From the NCBI GenBank assembly GCA_016801885.1, contig CM028900.1, positions 18,990,972 to 19,054,971 of the forward strand: DNA of 64,000 nt, written 5' to 3'. This document shows, one piece after another, positions 36,263-49,900 of the stretch. The DNA is from Toxotes chatareus. Taxonomy: Eukaryota > Chordata > Actinopteri > Toxotidae. A program made the position numbers and the translations under genes. Each line of letters opens with the position of its first letter. The stretch's first letter is position 1. A model generated the notes under the pieces. That model saw nothing but the letters and a program-made list of their open reading frames with translations, had not been told where the DNA came from and did no database searches.

Positions 36263-39200
36263 AGTGCTAAGCTCAGGTTGCACAAGCAACAGGTTAAAAT
36301 GGGCACATGGAAATAGGTCTAACAGTTCTTTGCTGAGCACACATCACAATACAGTTCTTGGAAATTGTGTGTGTATGTCTAAATGTGCATAGAACTGCTT
36401 GTGTCACAGTACTCATACTCATTTTGGGGGAAAATGGGATGGGTGATAGTGAAAGAAAAGACAAGCCAAAACATGCACTGGGGTATAGCTCTTAGCAAAG
36501 ACCTAGGAGCCAGCTGTACTCACATACCTGAGGAGTGTAAAGGCGGGGGTGGGGCTGTAGTGGAAAGGAGTACTCTTTCAGGTGAAAGAAAGAGTGGGTA
36601 TAAGCATATCACTCCATGATGATATGGAGGGTTGGTGGTGAGGAAGGACTGATTTCCTTATTTTAATCCCACTCTGAATCCAGTCCCAGTTTAAGGGCAG
36701 TTTGCACTCATGCACTAATTTCCAACAGAAGCACTTTTATGGAGGAGACCAACCACTTAAAGAAGTCTGAATAGAAACATCCATAACACCAAAGATGGTG
36801 GTTAAATGACACATATCCCACCCCTACACAAAAAGCCAATCGTCTGCTTTAAAACAACCAAACCAGGAAGCCTATCAAGCCAGTTGTGTTGTTGTACTGA
36901 CGCGCACTCACAGCTGAGGTTCAAGACAGTTTCCGTTATAATGTCTCTGGATGTGCTGATGGCATCACATCATGGCACTCTGGGTGGAGCTGTAAAAGAA
37001 ACTGGTACTGTGAAACCTTGCACATGTGTAGTAGAGGTATAATCTGTGGCAAAAAAAAAAAGTTTTAGACCTTATTTTGGGGCAAAGTCACCAAATTTAT
37101 ATTTGTATTTAGATTTGGAGTTAAACACATTTCTACAGGCTGAATGAATTCCTAATGTAAAAGAAACTGCCAATAGGCACAAGTCTTTTTTTACCATTAG
37201 TTTATTTGATTTATATTTATTTATTTAACTGATCAACACAAAAAAACCACAGTAAAATCATAAAGCCCTGACCAGATGCTAAAAAAGACACCCTCAATGT
37301 ACACCTAAATCTACAACTATCACAGACATTTGAATTAGTAAAATGTTTTTTAAAAGAATGAATGCACAATAATTACTGAATTTTTTTTTTCAATATTCAT
37401 TTAGTGCATTGATGGAATGTACCCCAGCAATTACTTTTTATTTGTTATGTAAGCAAAGCTTTTTTCAGTATAGCTTCACATGTTCCTTTAGAAAAAATAT
37501 TGGTAATTTGAGCTCTTGAATGAAAACTGGTTGCAGTGTTCCAAAACGTACCTGAGAGTCTCTAAATTAAGATTTCTTGTACCTTTAAACCTGAATTTAA
37601 ACTAATGGGGCCAAACATCTAGTATCACTTCATACATTCAATCCACCCATTGATACCTGTGAGTTACACCCCAGATCCCTTCTGTTTACCTGTCCAGCCC
37701 CCTCTTCCATCCCTCCCATTTAACCAATGGCCATCCCCGCATCTATCCATCTCATACCCAGTGATCATCAATGATCGTTTTAATCCTTTAATGTCTTTAT
37801 GTTGTGCTCCCTTAATCCAACTTCTGTACTGCTAGCTAGGCCTATCTCACAGTCCCTAAACCGTAATCTAGCTATCTTTATCTCTTGGCTCTGTCGGTAT
37901 AATCTAGCCCTGCATTTTCAGAAACTGGGTTAGAGCACACAAGTGACTCATCAGAGGGACGATACTGGATGATGAATTGCAACAGATATCTAGAGCCACT
38001 CTGTATGTGGCCTAGTGGAGTAAATGAGTCGGTTTAATGAATCATTTTGTAAATGAAGTTCTCATACAATTTTAACAATTTAACATAAGCTTCCTATGCA
38101 TTGTTTGCAAGGAATGGATTAAAAACAGCACATTTTTCATTCTTAAATCCCCTAAAACAGAGTGGAGGAATTTCATCAATTGATTCATGTTGTATACCAT
38201 TCCCCTTCACTTCTCAGATCCTAAACTGCTTTGCCTTTATTGTATGTTCTTCTAAAAGAGCCCTTTCACAAGGTCTTGTGTGGTCTGATGATACAGTATG
38301 ATATGATAGCCATGGAGACCTAATCTGAACCCTTTACAAAGAGAGAGAGTTCCAGGAACCTGTTCTGTAAATTAGAAAGTGACATACTAAGTCATTTGAT
38401 CCAATGTCAATGGCAAAAACATGTTGCTAACAGATTTGGTAGGGCTATTAAAGCAAGATGGGATCACAAGTTATGATTTCTCTTGCACTTAGAGATACCG
38501 GTATGATTCATAGGGATCTCGAAAAAAAAAATCTGCCTTCCTTATTATGCACAATATTGGAAAAGAATCTGATATTGTGCATGCACGCCGAGTCACAATT
38601 CTCTCTGGTGTTGTCTGAATCCTGTATACCTGAACTGATGAGTGAGTGCAACCGCGTGTGTGTGTGTGCACGATAGAGAAAGAGGGAAGTAGGGGGTCTG
38701 TCTAGATCCTCTCTGGTTGGGGAGCATGCTGTTACAGCTAATCAAACCATTATGGCTGCCCACTAACTCAGAACACCATTACCATAATATGCAGTTTCAT
38801 CTGATTAGTTATGCATGATCCAGATACGCCAACGCCGGACACAGAGGGAGAGAGAGAAGAGCTGACCTTGATCTGACAGTAATACATCTAAAATAAAACC
38901 TTCAGATGGAACAAATGCATTCAGACTGATTTTTCAGGAAGTGAACTAAAACCACTACAAACTCACGTTTCCATCATTACTGGGGTGACTATACATACTT
39001 ACAAGACTCCTTAGAACATTCTTATAGAACCATGAAGAATCACTGTGATATACATACGTTCATTCCAAAATAAAATAACACTAAAACAAGTTCTTGACTG
39101 AACTGAATCTGCTCCCAATCATTTATACACAATTCACAAGGCCACTGTTATTTTTGTCCAAGTATTCACAGGCAGAAAATAATAACATGAATCTTCTCCA

Positions 39201-41499
39201 CTACTATCTGAATGATATTCTACTACCATGCTACAAGCCTGACAGATGAATCCACAACTTGATATAGTTACTCTATGTAAGCAATCAAAATGGGTCACTA
39301 TTAATATGGCACTACTACTTGCTGTCTATCCAGATCTGTCAAGTCACATTCATGCCAACACTCTGTAGCTGAGGTATCTCATACAGAATAAACACAGCTG
39401 TGTTTGGGGCTTAGGAAATTATTTTTGCTGAAGAGCTGTGCCATATCCACCCCAGCAACACACCACTAAGTGGCTGCCTTTCCGAGAACGACCTGGCTGG
39501 ATATTTATGTGAATGGATTGCTCTTTGGCTGGTACACTTATGGACTACCAGTGAGACAAGACTGAAAGAACTGTGGCTGAGGACAACGATGGTGATCTGT
39601 GAGTGCTACAGGCAAAATTGTATTTGTGTCGGCCTGTGCCACGTTAAGCGTATTTGTAAATGTATAATAACTATTTTGCCCACCATTTTAAAATACCTTA
39701 TTAGCAGCAATTACCCCTCGTGTAATTACTGATGAAAGACACATAACATTTAAGAAATGAACTGGCAGAGCATCACAAGCAACTTGGCACCAAACAGCTC
39801 GGTGTGCAGCCACTGTAAGATGAAATGTCTGAACTCTGCCTATCAATAGTTAAGCTTACAACACTTCCTAACTACATTCAGGACTGTGAGCTTTCCAAAG
39901 GGTTAGAATGGAATGGGCTGACAGCTGGTCCTCTTGGTTAGACATGAACAGGCTGTCACCAACAGTCAGCACAGGTCCCAAAGAGCGTGGTGTCACTAAA
40001 ATAAAGAGGAGGGCCTTATTAATTTGGTTATGGGTATGAAATGAATAACTCAGCAGCACTATATTGACAGTGAATAGGCAACTGGATATTTGAAGTCAAA
40101 AAGAGTTATGCAAGTGTCTGGTGAGAGAAGCTCTCTAATGCTGATTGGGGTTTTTTTCATAGTACTTCTGGCAACACGTCCAAGCCTACTAAGATACGCA
40201 AATGCTACCAACTTTAAATCCTGATAATGTATCTTGCCTGCAGCAGCCAAGTAGCAGTGTTCTTACCGACACTTGTCAGTTCACACCAATGCTAAGCTGT
40301 CAGCACTACTGAGAAACATACTAAGTGGCAGGGTGTGTCTTTTCAGCATTGAGACTAACCAGAATAAGGTGTTAGACAAAGATAGACCGAAAAGGGAAGA
40401 GTAGAAAACTCGAATTAAAGTGAGAAGCAGGCAAAAAAGGAACATGTAAATCTCAGGGTGCGGACACAACATGGAACCACATCATTAAGCCCCAAAACAC
40501 CTTGGAAATGGCATACTAAACAGATAACAGTATAAAAGAGAATGTTTAAGCACACTATTCAACACACATTCCCAAACATTCTGTACTCCCAAGCCCATCC
40601 CACAATGTGTACACATCTCCCAGGCTTTCAAACCAGCAAGAACAATGGCTGACCTTTGACCACTCTGCTATGTGGGCCTGTTTATGATGTTTGCCAGAAG
40701 GCTGTCATCTTTATGCATCTTCTCCACTGGCAACTGCAAAATTGGCATGCTTATAAATTGGTACTGAGAGGTCTAAGGACACCAAAGTGGACATGAATTT
40801 ACCTCCAAGCTTTCAAAATTAACACTAATGAAAGAGTCTATTGCTTGCCCCCACCCCAAATCAACCACAGCATTGAAAATTTGGTGCCGGCAGTAAAACA
40901 GTATTATTATACACTGTTCCTCATTTAACAAATGCTTAGGTTCCAACTGAAACATCAGAGTTTCATCAAGTCACAGATGAAGAAGAACTCACTGGCAAAC
41001 CACTACATCTAAATTATTTTTTGGCCTTGTTGCCAATGCAGATCCTACCTACAGGCAATAATGACCAACAATTTCTCAAACTGAAAGCATTACAGGCCTG
41101 CGGGCTATGCCCCAAGACATTGCCTGCATTTTCAACAAATGTGAAGACAACTGGCCGAGATGATTTGTCATTTTGGATGTTATGAACCAACACGATGAAA
41201 TTCTGAAGTTGAATGGTTGGAAATAACAAAAGGGTAAATTACAATTTGCCTTTGCACCATATCGACAGTTAAATTTGATCCCAAGTTGCCTTGGGATTTT
41301 ATGGTACTACCTGACTCCTAGCTTGCTCCCTTGGGATACCCCATCCCCCTGCTAACAGGTGAAGTTAATCCCAATTACCTCTGCCACACCTGTGCCTCTC
41401 CTGTCTTCCTCCCTCCGTACCCTCTCTATCCATATCTTCTCGTCTTTTCTTCCCCTCAGTTTTTACAATCTGTTCTCTCTCCCTCTGTCTCTCTCTCTC

Positions 41500-41541
41500 A
41501 CACACACGCACACGCGCGCACGCACACGCACACACACACAC
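41500..41541. repeat. CA/CG mixed dinucleotide tract
   Basis: CACACGCACACGCGCGCACG and flanking CA units: alternating purine-pyrimidine sequence in ptpn4 intron 1. Confidence 0.88.
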
Positions 41542-43941
41542 TTCCTTTGTAAACCGTTGGGATGGCTGGTTCAGGTGCACCGTTAAAGTAAAGCGGGGCC
41601 ATTGCCATAGGCAATTTAATCTTCACCAGCTGAGTCCATCCACTTCTACAGGTTTGGACAGAGGAAAAGCAAAGAAATTCAGAGCAGGATTCTGTATGAT
41701 TCTTTTCAGCACATCATTATATGAATTTATAAATTGCATATCTTTTATTTAATGAAAACAAACTTTGCTCAGCCTTATTTAGTCATTTTCACGTACCAAC
41801 AGCACCACAGCACAACCTTACCTCCTCTCTTTATTCTGGCTGAGACTGGTAGCAGAGAGGTTCTACTGGTTTCAACAGCAGTAAAAAGCATTTGGGGCGA
41901 GAAGGAATGATGTATTTCAGCCTTTTAAAGAGCAACTATCGCTACAAAAAAAAGTAGGTGGGTCAGCTTAAAATACATAGATGAAATCAAATAATTAAGA
42001 GATGACAACAATATGATGCAAAATTTAACCAAGCTCTTGAGGGTGTCTATCAATGTAAATAATTGCATGAATGCATATAACGAGAAAATAATCGTGACAT
42101 TTTGTTGCTACCTACATTTCAAAACTGGCATCAGTGAGCTGTAAAGCTAGGTGTCATTTACAAGGCTAAGGACTGTACAAGCTAACAAGCCTGTGAAAAG
42201 TACTTTTCTAGTAATTTATTCTAGTCTAATGCAAAATGATCCTTACTACCACAGCTTTAATGTATAATAGCAATTAAGGCCCAGAATGGTGTCCCAAATA
42301 AAAAAAATGTGCAAGATGGCAGGACTAATTCCCAAGATAAGCACTTACGCTTCAGCAACCATCAGCCTCCAGACTGGGATTCCCAAATGTATTCAGGTCA
42401 AGAAGAGCCACAAACATTAGGTCAAAGTCATTTTTTGGACCCCCATCTGTTAAGCATTTTCTTTATAGGATTCCTTCAGAAAAGGATACTGTAGAAAGAC
42501 TCCACTGTCTCATCTTACATGTAAAAAGTAAGTAAAACATATTGGATATACACAGTGTGTCATCAGGTTGTGCTTGTGGTGCCCCCTTCACAGATCCCTG
42601 GGGATCCCCAGTCACCCTGTTGGGGCTTCTGATTTTGGTGAACACAGCTGAGGGATCTCATTCACAGTGCCTTCCTTTGCCGCTCCTAACCGAGATCCCA
42701 TCCAAGAGCAACTTCTGACATGACTCTAAAATCATTTCTCTTGCGGTTTAAATAGCTAAAAGGACACAAGAAAGAGCCAGGGAGGGAGAGATGGAGGCCA
42801 GACAAACAGGACAGAGCAGGGTCCATATGATCTCAGCAGCGGCAGCAGACTGGCAAGCAGCAGGCAGCACAGGAACCGACTGCGACCCAAAAGATGTGGC
42901 ACGGATGGTGGAGGATTACGTCATCGAAAAAAAAGGAGGACGCCTCACAGCAAACCTTCACATCCATTACTTAACACCACATCGTTAACAGCTTTCGCCC
43001 AGCAGACCTGAGCCCTTTTCCATCATTTACTTCGTTCATAAATAAATAAATAAATAACAAGAAATTATTAATGCACGGAAGCACTAAATGCGGGGTCGCA
43101 AATAAGCAGCTTATCCACATAGGCCCTCTCGGATGACATTTCTAGAATGTGACATTCAGAAGAGCAGTTGTAACAAACGGTGCTTCACCAGTCACTGAGC
43201 AATGAATGGCAAAACCTCACATCCACTTCATCTGAGCGACCTGTATTCGGTATATCTATTCATCGTTTAGGCTAAAAGGTAAGGTGATCACATTAGCCCA
43301 GTCAAACAACACTTGCGCCGAAACTCGCCAATGCAAATCTCTCGAAAAGCACTAATTCGTGGCGACTGCATATGCTAAAAAAAAAAAAAAAAACAGCGAT
43401 GTCATGTGTAAAGCCACAGTCGTAACATAACTGACGCCGCACTGGTTCCACTGAACGCCAACTAGACTCTGTCATTAAAGGGCTTATTGTACACTGTACA
43501 ATGAATGAGCTATTAACGGCCTGTTTAACTAAATTGTATGTGTCGACTGCAGGAAGGTTTTAATGATTCAATAAACATTTAAATACATACCAATCCTGCG
43601 CACACTGGATTAGCTCCGGTTTCGCAGCTAGGTAAAGTAAACTGCGAGATATTGAATGGGCTAAGAAACAGCTAGCTAACAAGCGAGCTACACAAGCACT
43701 GGCAATTGAGGTTATGGAGTAAAATGTGTTTCTTTTTCTTTTTGAGAGACCCCACTCAAACAGGTATAAGTGTAATTACAACACAGGCCTTATGGAGTAA
43801 CGTTATCCCAGTGTTATTTCACAATATTACCCAATTTAGCCGTGCGGGCAGCAACTTGGATAAAAGTGACAGCGCTATGCTAGCTAGCTAACGTCAGTTG
43901 GCTGTAAAGACTAGTGGCCTGTGAATGAGTGTCTTTCTTAC

Positions 43942-44130
43942 CGTCATAAACTGCTCCAGGGGCGTCCAGTTTTTAAGGAATTTAATTTTTGCTGTATGAG
44001 GAAATGGTTTGTGTAGGGGCGATAGAGCCCGAACATCCAAGATCAGTTCACCCACTGCCGATGAAACCCGAGCATCATCACTATCACCGTCTTCATCAGT
44101 ACCCGGAGTCCGGCGCTGCTTCACACACAT
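43942..44130 (-). other. upstream ORF 2 in ptpn4 leader, exon-1 part (63 of 68 codons)
   Basis: An ATG at 44130-44128, in weak initiation context (T at -3, T at +4), opens a frame that stays open to the exon-1 donor in phase 0. Spliced to exon 2 at 18694 it adds five codons and stops at TGA 18679-18677. The last base of that stop is the A of the ptpn4 ATG (18677-18675), so the join reads TGATG. The frame is open a further 23 codons upstream of the ATG, to a GTG at 44199. The peptide resembles nothing I recognise. Confidence 0.5.
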
Positions 44131-44225
44131 CCATCCAGCAGAGCGGGGCCTCCTCCGGGCTCGACCATGCGACTGGCTCGGCGACGACGGATAATCCACA
44201 AGACAGGAGCCCCCGCAGTAACCAT
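44121..44225 (-). other. upstream ORF 1 in ptpn4 leader (34 codons)
   Basis: An ATG at 44225-44223 with G at +4 opens a 34-codon frame that ends at TGA, 44123-44121. It lies wholly in the presumed first exon and overlaps the start of the second upstream ORF by 10 nt in another frame. Whether the transcript begins far enough upstream to include it is unknown. Confidence 0.4.
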
Positions 44226-44279
44226 TGGCTAGACACGGCGACTAGCAGTCATTTCAGGTCGAGAATATGCGAAATATAA

Positions 44280-44600
44280 TCCCACGCATGCGTAAAATGA
44301 AAAAAAAAAATGCGATCAGCAAAAAGGTTACAAGTGAAAAATTTTGAACATCAAATCACCGAATAGGCAAATGTTGCGTTTCTGACTTTCCCAACACGGG
44401 CCTGTCCGTTGTTGTCAGCGTTCCCTGGTCTCTCTGCAGCTGCTTTGCCTGCCTGCCTGCCTTGCACCACAGCAGTGATCAGTATAGCTACGTAATGGCG
44501 CAAACAGATCGCACAGGGGCGGGGCCACGGAGCGGGAGGCGCGCTGTTTGCTTTTGAGCGCACCCCGGTAGAACCGTGACAAAATCTAATCTTCATATTA
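44280..44600 (-). promoter_or_regulatory. ptpn4: ptpn4 CpG-rich promoter region
   Basis: CpG density is clearly higher from about 43,950 to 44,560 than in the flanks. The stretch has a GC box (GGGGCGGGGCC at 44516-44526) and an NRF1-like palindrome (ACGCATGCGT at 44284-44293). I see no convincing TATA box, as is usual for housekeeping CpG-island promoters. The transcription start is therefore probably dispersed between about 44,280 and 44,500. Confidence 0.55.
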
Positions 44601-46501
44601 ATCCTTATGAGGAACTTAACCACAGTCTGAGTTTTATTTGTATCGGTCGAATGCTGCTGTCAAAACATTTTAAACGTGGACATCACCATGTCAAAAGCAG
44701 AGGCATGTTATTGTAGTGTCCGATTTTGTGCAATATGTTTGTATATTTTTTCAATGTGTGCAAATCCAGTTGTGTTCTGCTTATCCTAGACTTTGTTCTC
44801 TGTTTGCTTCTGCATCTCACTCACCCCCTCCCAACTCTATCTCTCACACACTGACACAGCTCTCCCATGTCACACACACACACACACACCTACACTTCTA
44901 CTCTGCCACATGAACACTCCTCTGCACCGTTCCCCATGCTGCTCTCCCACATACACATACACACCCACACGCACACTCCCTTACTCTGTTTCTCACGATG
45001 CTCTCCTGCACCTGTGGTTGTCCTTGGCACCACACTAAACCACAAAGGTATAAATCCCTCTGTCCTGTACATTGTTTCACCACTGTTCCCCATATACCGA
45101 TGACCATTCTCATGTCGCTTCCCTTTTGACTCCCCAATATTTTACTCATCTGTGTATGCTCCTGTGAATGTGCAATCCACTGGTGTTGCTTATTTAGGAG
45201 CTGATGTTGTTCAGAGTGCATGTGCTGTTCTTATGTTATACTCACTCCTACTGTACCTGTTACTAATTTTGAGGTAGTCTCAAAAGTTTTTAAAAAAGCA
45301 AAGAACAGAAATTCCGATCCCATTAAAAATAAAATGTAAGTGAAGTGTGGTAAAAATGGACAATCAATGATACACATGAGATAAGCAATGACACCAATAG
45401 AGACAAAGTCTGCCAAATTCTAGGAAAAAAGCTTTGACAAAGGGAAAAAGAAAAACGACATGCCCATTCACGCCCAGAAGTGTCCTTGAGATGGGTACAA
45501 CCCCGTGTATATAATATGATGTGAATTTCAGATGCTCCTGCAGGACTTTCTGGACTCAACCTCTCTGATCTCCTGCACCTGATTGACTCTGCATTTTCTC
45601 TGAAGACGATTTGAACACTTAATATCTTCAAGAAGACAAAAAACCTAAGTGAGTAAAGATTAAGGTGTGGGGACTCGGCCGGACCTGGACCCAGCTTCAA
45701 CTGGCCCTTGACTGGGTCTATCGCCTGGCCTGAAAAATCCACATCATTATCTTTAAAATATGTACTTCTGTATACATGTATATTATCATATTGCATAGAT
45801 AATATGATAATATAATAAAAAGAAAAACACCAGATTAGAAAAGAACATCAAATTTCTCAGCTTTTTCTTCTACAGCATTTGCAGGCAGGACAGTAACCGT
45901 GGGAATGTATAGCCTACCATATTATTATATTGTTCCTGATATATAGTAATATAACACACACACACACTTTATTCTTATTTTAACTGGAACATATATTTAA
46001 CTTGAATTTCATTCTCAATGAAATGGTTCTGTCTCCACAGAGGGCAGAATTTCAGAATGAGTATCTTTGTGTGACTTTAAAAATTAATTTAATTATGACA
46101 TTGACTTGTTTTTCTTGTCTTCTTTTACTTCATGTCCGAGCCTGCCCATTCAAACCTGAATGGACTATATTCAGACTATAAAATAAAAATAGTAGAAAAT
46201 TGTGAGTGTGGTAATATGGGCTGTACTGACCTCCAGTGGCTCAAAAGAGAAACAGCACACAATACAACAAACAATAGTCCATTGTATAGTTATCTCCAAA
46301 GGGCAAACAATGAAGTAAGCAGATGAAGCGAAGCACTAAGATCAAGACAATAAGCCCAGTGTTGTTGATAAGCATATCTCAAAAGCCACTTTGTAGTCAG
46401 GGAAATGATGGAGTAGAGACCTAAAAATTCAGTCAAAGCTTTTTTCTTCTTCTTCTTCTTCTTGATGAAAAGATTAATTTTTTCCAACTTTTTTTCCAAC
46501 T
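44601..46501. other. intergenic stretch between ptpn4 promoter and LINE
   Basis: Contains CA-rich sequence (44,870-44,975), small AT-rich runs and a TTC repeat. Open frames here, including one of 157 codons at 45,323-45,796 on the minus strand, match nothing I recognise. Confidence 0.6.
46440..46464. repeat. (TTC)n microsatellite
   Basis: TTC/CTT units just left of the LINE target duplication; a T-rich stretch with repeated TTTCCAAC follows. Confidence 0.88.
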
Positions 46502-46514
46502 GTGATTCCAATTT
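46502..46514. repeat. LINE target-site duplication, left copy
   Basis: GTGATTCCAATTT, identical in 13 of 13 bases to 52017-52029. Confidence 0.92.
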
Positions 46515-46940
46515 TTTTTTTCCCAAAAGAGTTTTATTGGCATTTTCTTTTATATAACATACATGCAGCCAGTCATATATAGTTTTCCATCAATGTAAAA
46601 AAAAAAAAAAAAAAAAACAGTATTCATTGCTGCTAAAGAAAAAACAAAACACAAGAAACACAACAACAATGAAGCAGTAACGACAATAATGCTCCTCTCA
46701 TACAACAATTGCTTCATTAGACATACATATAATTGCCTCTATAATATAATTTGCAAAACATTTGAAATGTTTAATTATTATTGAAATATTAGGAACTGCC
46801 CGTCCACTATCCTTAGCCATCTACCTGATCCCCAGTCAAATCAAAATCCTTCACAAAAATTATAAAGGGCCTCCATATTTTTTCAAACATTTGCTGCTTA
46901 GCCTTCAATATATATGTTATTCTTTCTAAAGGAAGACTTG

Positions 46941-49900
46941 TTAACATTTGTTTAATCCACTGTGCAGTATTTGGGGCTTGATTACTCTTCCATAACAGTG
47001 CGATACTTCTTTTTTAGCAAACACAAAACCAAGGTCCATGAATGTTCTCTCACTTTTCGTGTAGTTATGTTTCTCTGGGTACACACCCAACAGAAAGAGC
47101 TTAGGATCTAATGCAATTTGCTTTAACAGGATCTTCTCAATAATTTTTCGTACTTCTTCCCAGAACATTTCAATTTTCCTACATTGCCAAATACAGTGAA
47201 ACAGTGTGCCTCTGCCTTCCATACATTTTGTACATATGTCTGGTACATTACTATTATATCGATTTAGGTCCACTGGGGTTATATACATTCGCATTATCCA
47301 TTTAAACTGCAATAATTTTAGACGTGTACTTATGGAACATGTATGAGCCTTACTGCATGCTGCCCTCCACTCTTCGTCTGAAATTTCAATTTGTAAATTT
47401 TCTTTCCATGCATTAACCTTATATACTGTGCATTCTACTGAGTGAGATATTAATAGCTTATAGATCTCTGAAATGAGACCCTTCTGTATCTTGTCCTTCA
47501 TCATAATTTTTTCTAGAGATGAGAGTGGAGGTTTGTTGAGGTTATTTTGGGTTACTCTAACAAAGTTTCTTAACTGAAGATATTTGAAGAAATGATTTCT
47601 ATGAAGACTATACTTCTGCTTAAGTTCTTCAAAAGACATCATAGTATTAGAATCCTGCATATAGAGGCTCTGAATACAATCTAGCCCCTTAGAAGCCCAT
47701 ACTTTAAATGTGGCATCCGCTCTACCTGGCGCAAAGAACTGGTTGCCCCAAATAGGGCTATGTTGAGATAGCGGTATGATTCCTTCAAGTACTTATTGAC
47801 ATCATACCAAATCTTTATCATATTTCTTACCATTGGGTTTTTAGTCTGTCTCCCTAATTTTTTAACCGTGTTTGAGTGTATGTACAAAGGAAGAGACACT
47901 CTAAGATTATAAGACTCCATTTCAGTCCAATGGGGACATTCATTTTTTGAGAAACAAAACATCATGGACCTCAGTTGTGCAGCCCAGTAGTACCACAGCA
48001 TATTTGGACATTTTAAACCTCCCGGTCAAATGGTAAGTACAGCAAGGATAAGCGTAATCTTGCCCTCTTATTGTTCCAAATAAAACCCACAAATATTTTT
48101 TTTATTTTTAAAAAAAGGTCTGAAGGTGGCGGTAGAGGAATGTTTTGAAACATATATAGTAGTTTTGGCAGAACATTCATTTTTAGGATATTAATTCTAC
48201 CTATCATGGATATTGGTTGTGACATCCATCTCTCAGTTAGTTTAGTAATTTCAATCATTAAAGGATCATAATTAGCATTAACAACACCTTCCAAATCTGG
48301 TGTAATTTGTACCCCAAATACTTAAAATGTTCCACCACATTAAACTGGATAGCCTCTGCAATTGGGTTTCTTCTCTCATTTACATTAAGGAGTAAAATTG
48401 AAGACTTGGCATTGTTTACTTTGTACCCTGAAACTTCACCATATTTTTTAATTAACTGTAATAAGATTGGGATTGATATTTTCAAATTTGACAAAAATAA
48501 AATGATATCATCAGCATACAACGCTATTCTGTGATCTGAGGGACCAACAACTATTCCTCCAAGTTGTGGATGTGTCCGCACTGCTATTGCCAGGGGCTCA
48601 ATTGCCAATGTAAATAATAAGGGTGAAAGCGGGCAACCTTGGCGACAGCCTCTGCCAATATTTATTGGTTTTGATATATTCCCATTTGTTAAAATTTCTG
48701 CTGTAGCGTTTTTATATATAATCTGAACCCATTTTATAAAGTTATTTCCAAAACCAAATCTATTTAAAACACTAAAGAGATAAGACCATTTGACCCTATC
48801 AAAGGCCTTCTCAGCATCCAATGATAAAAGTGCTTTATCTGATGCCTCTTTATTAAAATAAATTATATTCAGTACCCGCCTAACGTTGTAGAAAGCCTTG
48901 CCTTCCTGTTATAAATCCATTTTGATCTTTATTAATGATCAATGGTAAAACTTCTTGTAGGCGCTTTGCTAAAATTTTAGACAAAATCTTGAGGTCGGAA
49001 TTGAGCAAACTAATTGGTCTCATATTTTCACATTTATTAGGAGGTTTACCTGGTTTTGGCAATAGAGTGATGAGGGCACGATTCATATATGATGGAAGAC
49101 TACCTTCTTGAAATGCCTCTAAAAACATCTCTAATAGTGGTGTTGACAATCTTTCTTTAAATGCTTTATAAAAATCCATAGGTAGACCATCTGGTCCGGG
49201 GCTTTTCCCTGATTGCATACTATTAATAGCATGTTCAATATCGTCTTTTGTAATTTCCAAATCCATCATCTGTTTATGTTCGCCTGAGACATGTGGCATG
49301 ACCAAGTCATCAAGGAACTCCCCCAGTCTTTGTGAGTCAACCTCATCTCCTGCATCATACAGGTCTTTGTAGTACTGTTTAAAGATATTGTTAATTTCTG
49401 AGGGATCTACAATGACTTTTTTGTTTGATATAATATTTGTAATTGGTGTTTGTTTTTCTAATTGTTTAATCTGCCATGCTAATAATTTTCCAGATTTATC
49501 CCCTTGTTCATAGAATGTTTGATTTAACCTTAAGAGGCTAGAGGCTGCCCTGGTGGAAGACAATTTATTATATTCAGCCCTTAATATTAGCAATTCAGTT
49601 TCAAGACTGGGGTCACTTTTCCTAAAAATTTTATCCTGGAGGGTTTTTATTTTATACTCCAAATGCGTTCTCTCTCGCTGGGCCTTTTTTTGCTTGGGAA
49701 CCTATGTAGCTAATGATATGTCCTCTAATAAAAGCTTTGAAGGCTTCCCATTTTGTGCAAGCGCACGTTTGTGTTGTGTTAATTTCGAAAAACATGTCTA
49801 TCTGACTCGCAATATATTTAACAAACTCTTCATCTTGTAGCCATTTGTGCTGAAATCGCCATCTAGGAGGATCTTTTGTTAATCTATTATCCGTGTAAAC

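Larger units (their letters stand above)
18695..43941 (-). other. ptpn4: ptpn4 intron 1 (25 kb)
   Basis: A large first intron between the leader exon and the first coding exon. It holds the Tc1-like element with nested MITE, the teleost repeats at 19.7 and 21.2 kb, several microsatellites and a 13-bp hairpin. The last kilobase (43,000-43,900) is moderately CpG-rich. No coding exon was recognised on either strand. An unseen alternative leader exon is possible. Confidence 0.75.
43942..44300 (-). other. ptpn4: ptpn4 non-coding first exon (5' leader); upstream limit approximate
   Basis: This GC- and CpG-rich stretch ends at a strong donor: exon base 43942 is followed on the minus strand by GTAAGA. 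It is the best candidate for the ptpn4 leader exon, because the first coding exon (18694-18540) has an acceptor 17 nt before the ATG and so needs an upstream exon. The 5' limit is not visible and is set near the NRF1-like palindrome. The exon holds at least two ATG-led upstream ORFs. The join to exon 2 is inferred, and another leader exon inside the 25-kb intron cannot be excluded. Confidence 0.65.

Noticed and set aside
42910..42930. CRE-like motif TTACGTCA as part of an alternative ptpn4 promoter
   Set aside because: A single 8-bp match in a mildly GC-rich stretch is not enough, and no exon or donor was tied to it.
43894..44199. 101-codon frame at the ptpn4 leader as a separate gene
   Set aside because: It begins at GTG, and its end reads through a strong donor into intron sequence; better explained as an upstream ORF in the leader exon.
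45323..45796. 157-codon minus-strand open frame near the ptpn4 promoter
   Set aside because: No recognisable domain, AT-rich unstructured composition, no plausible partner exons.
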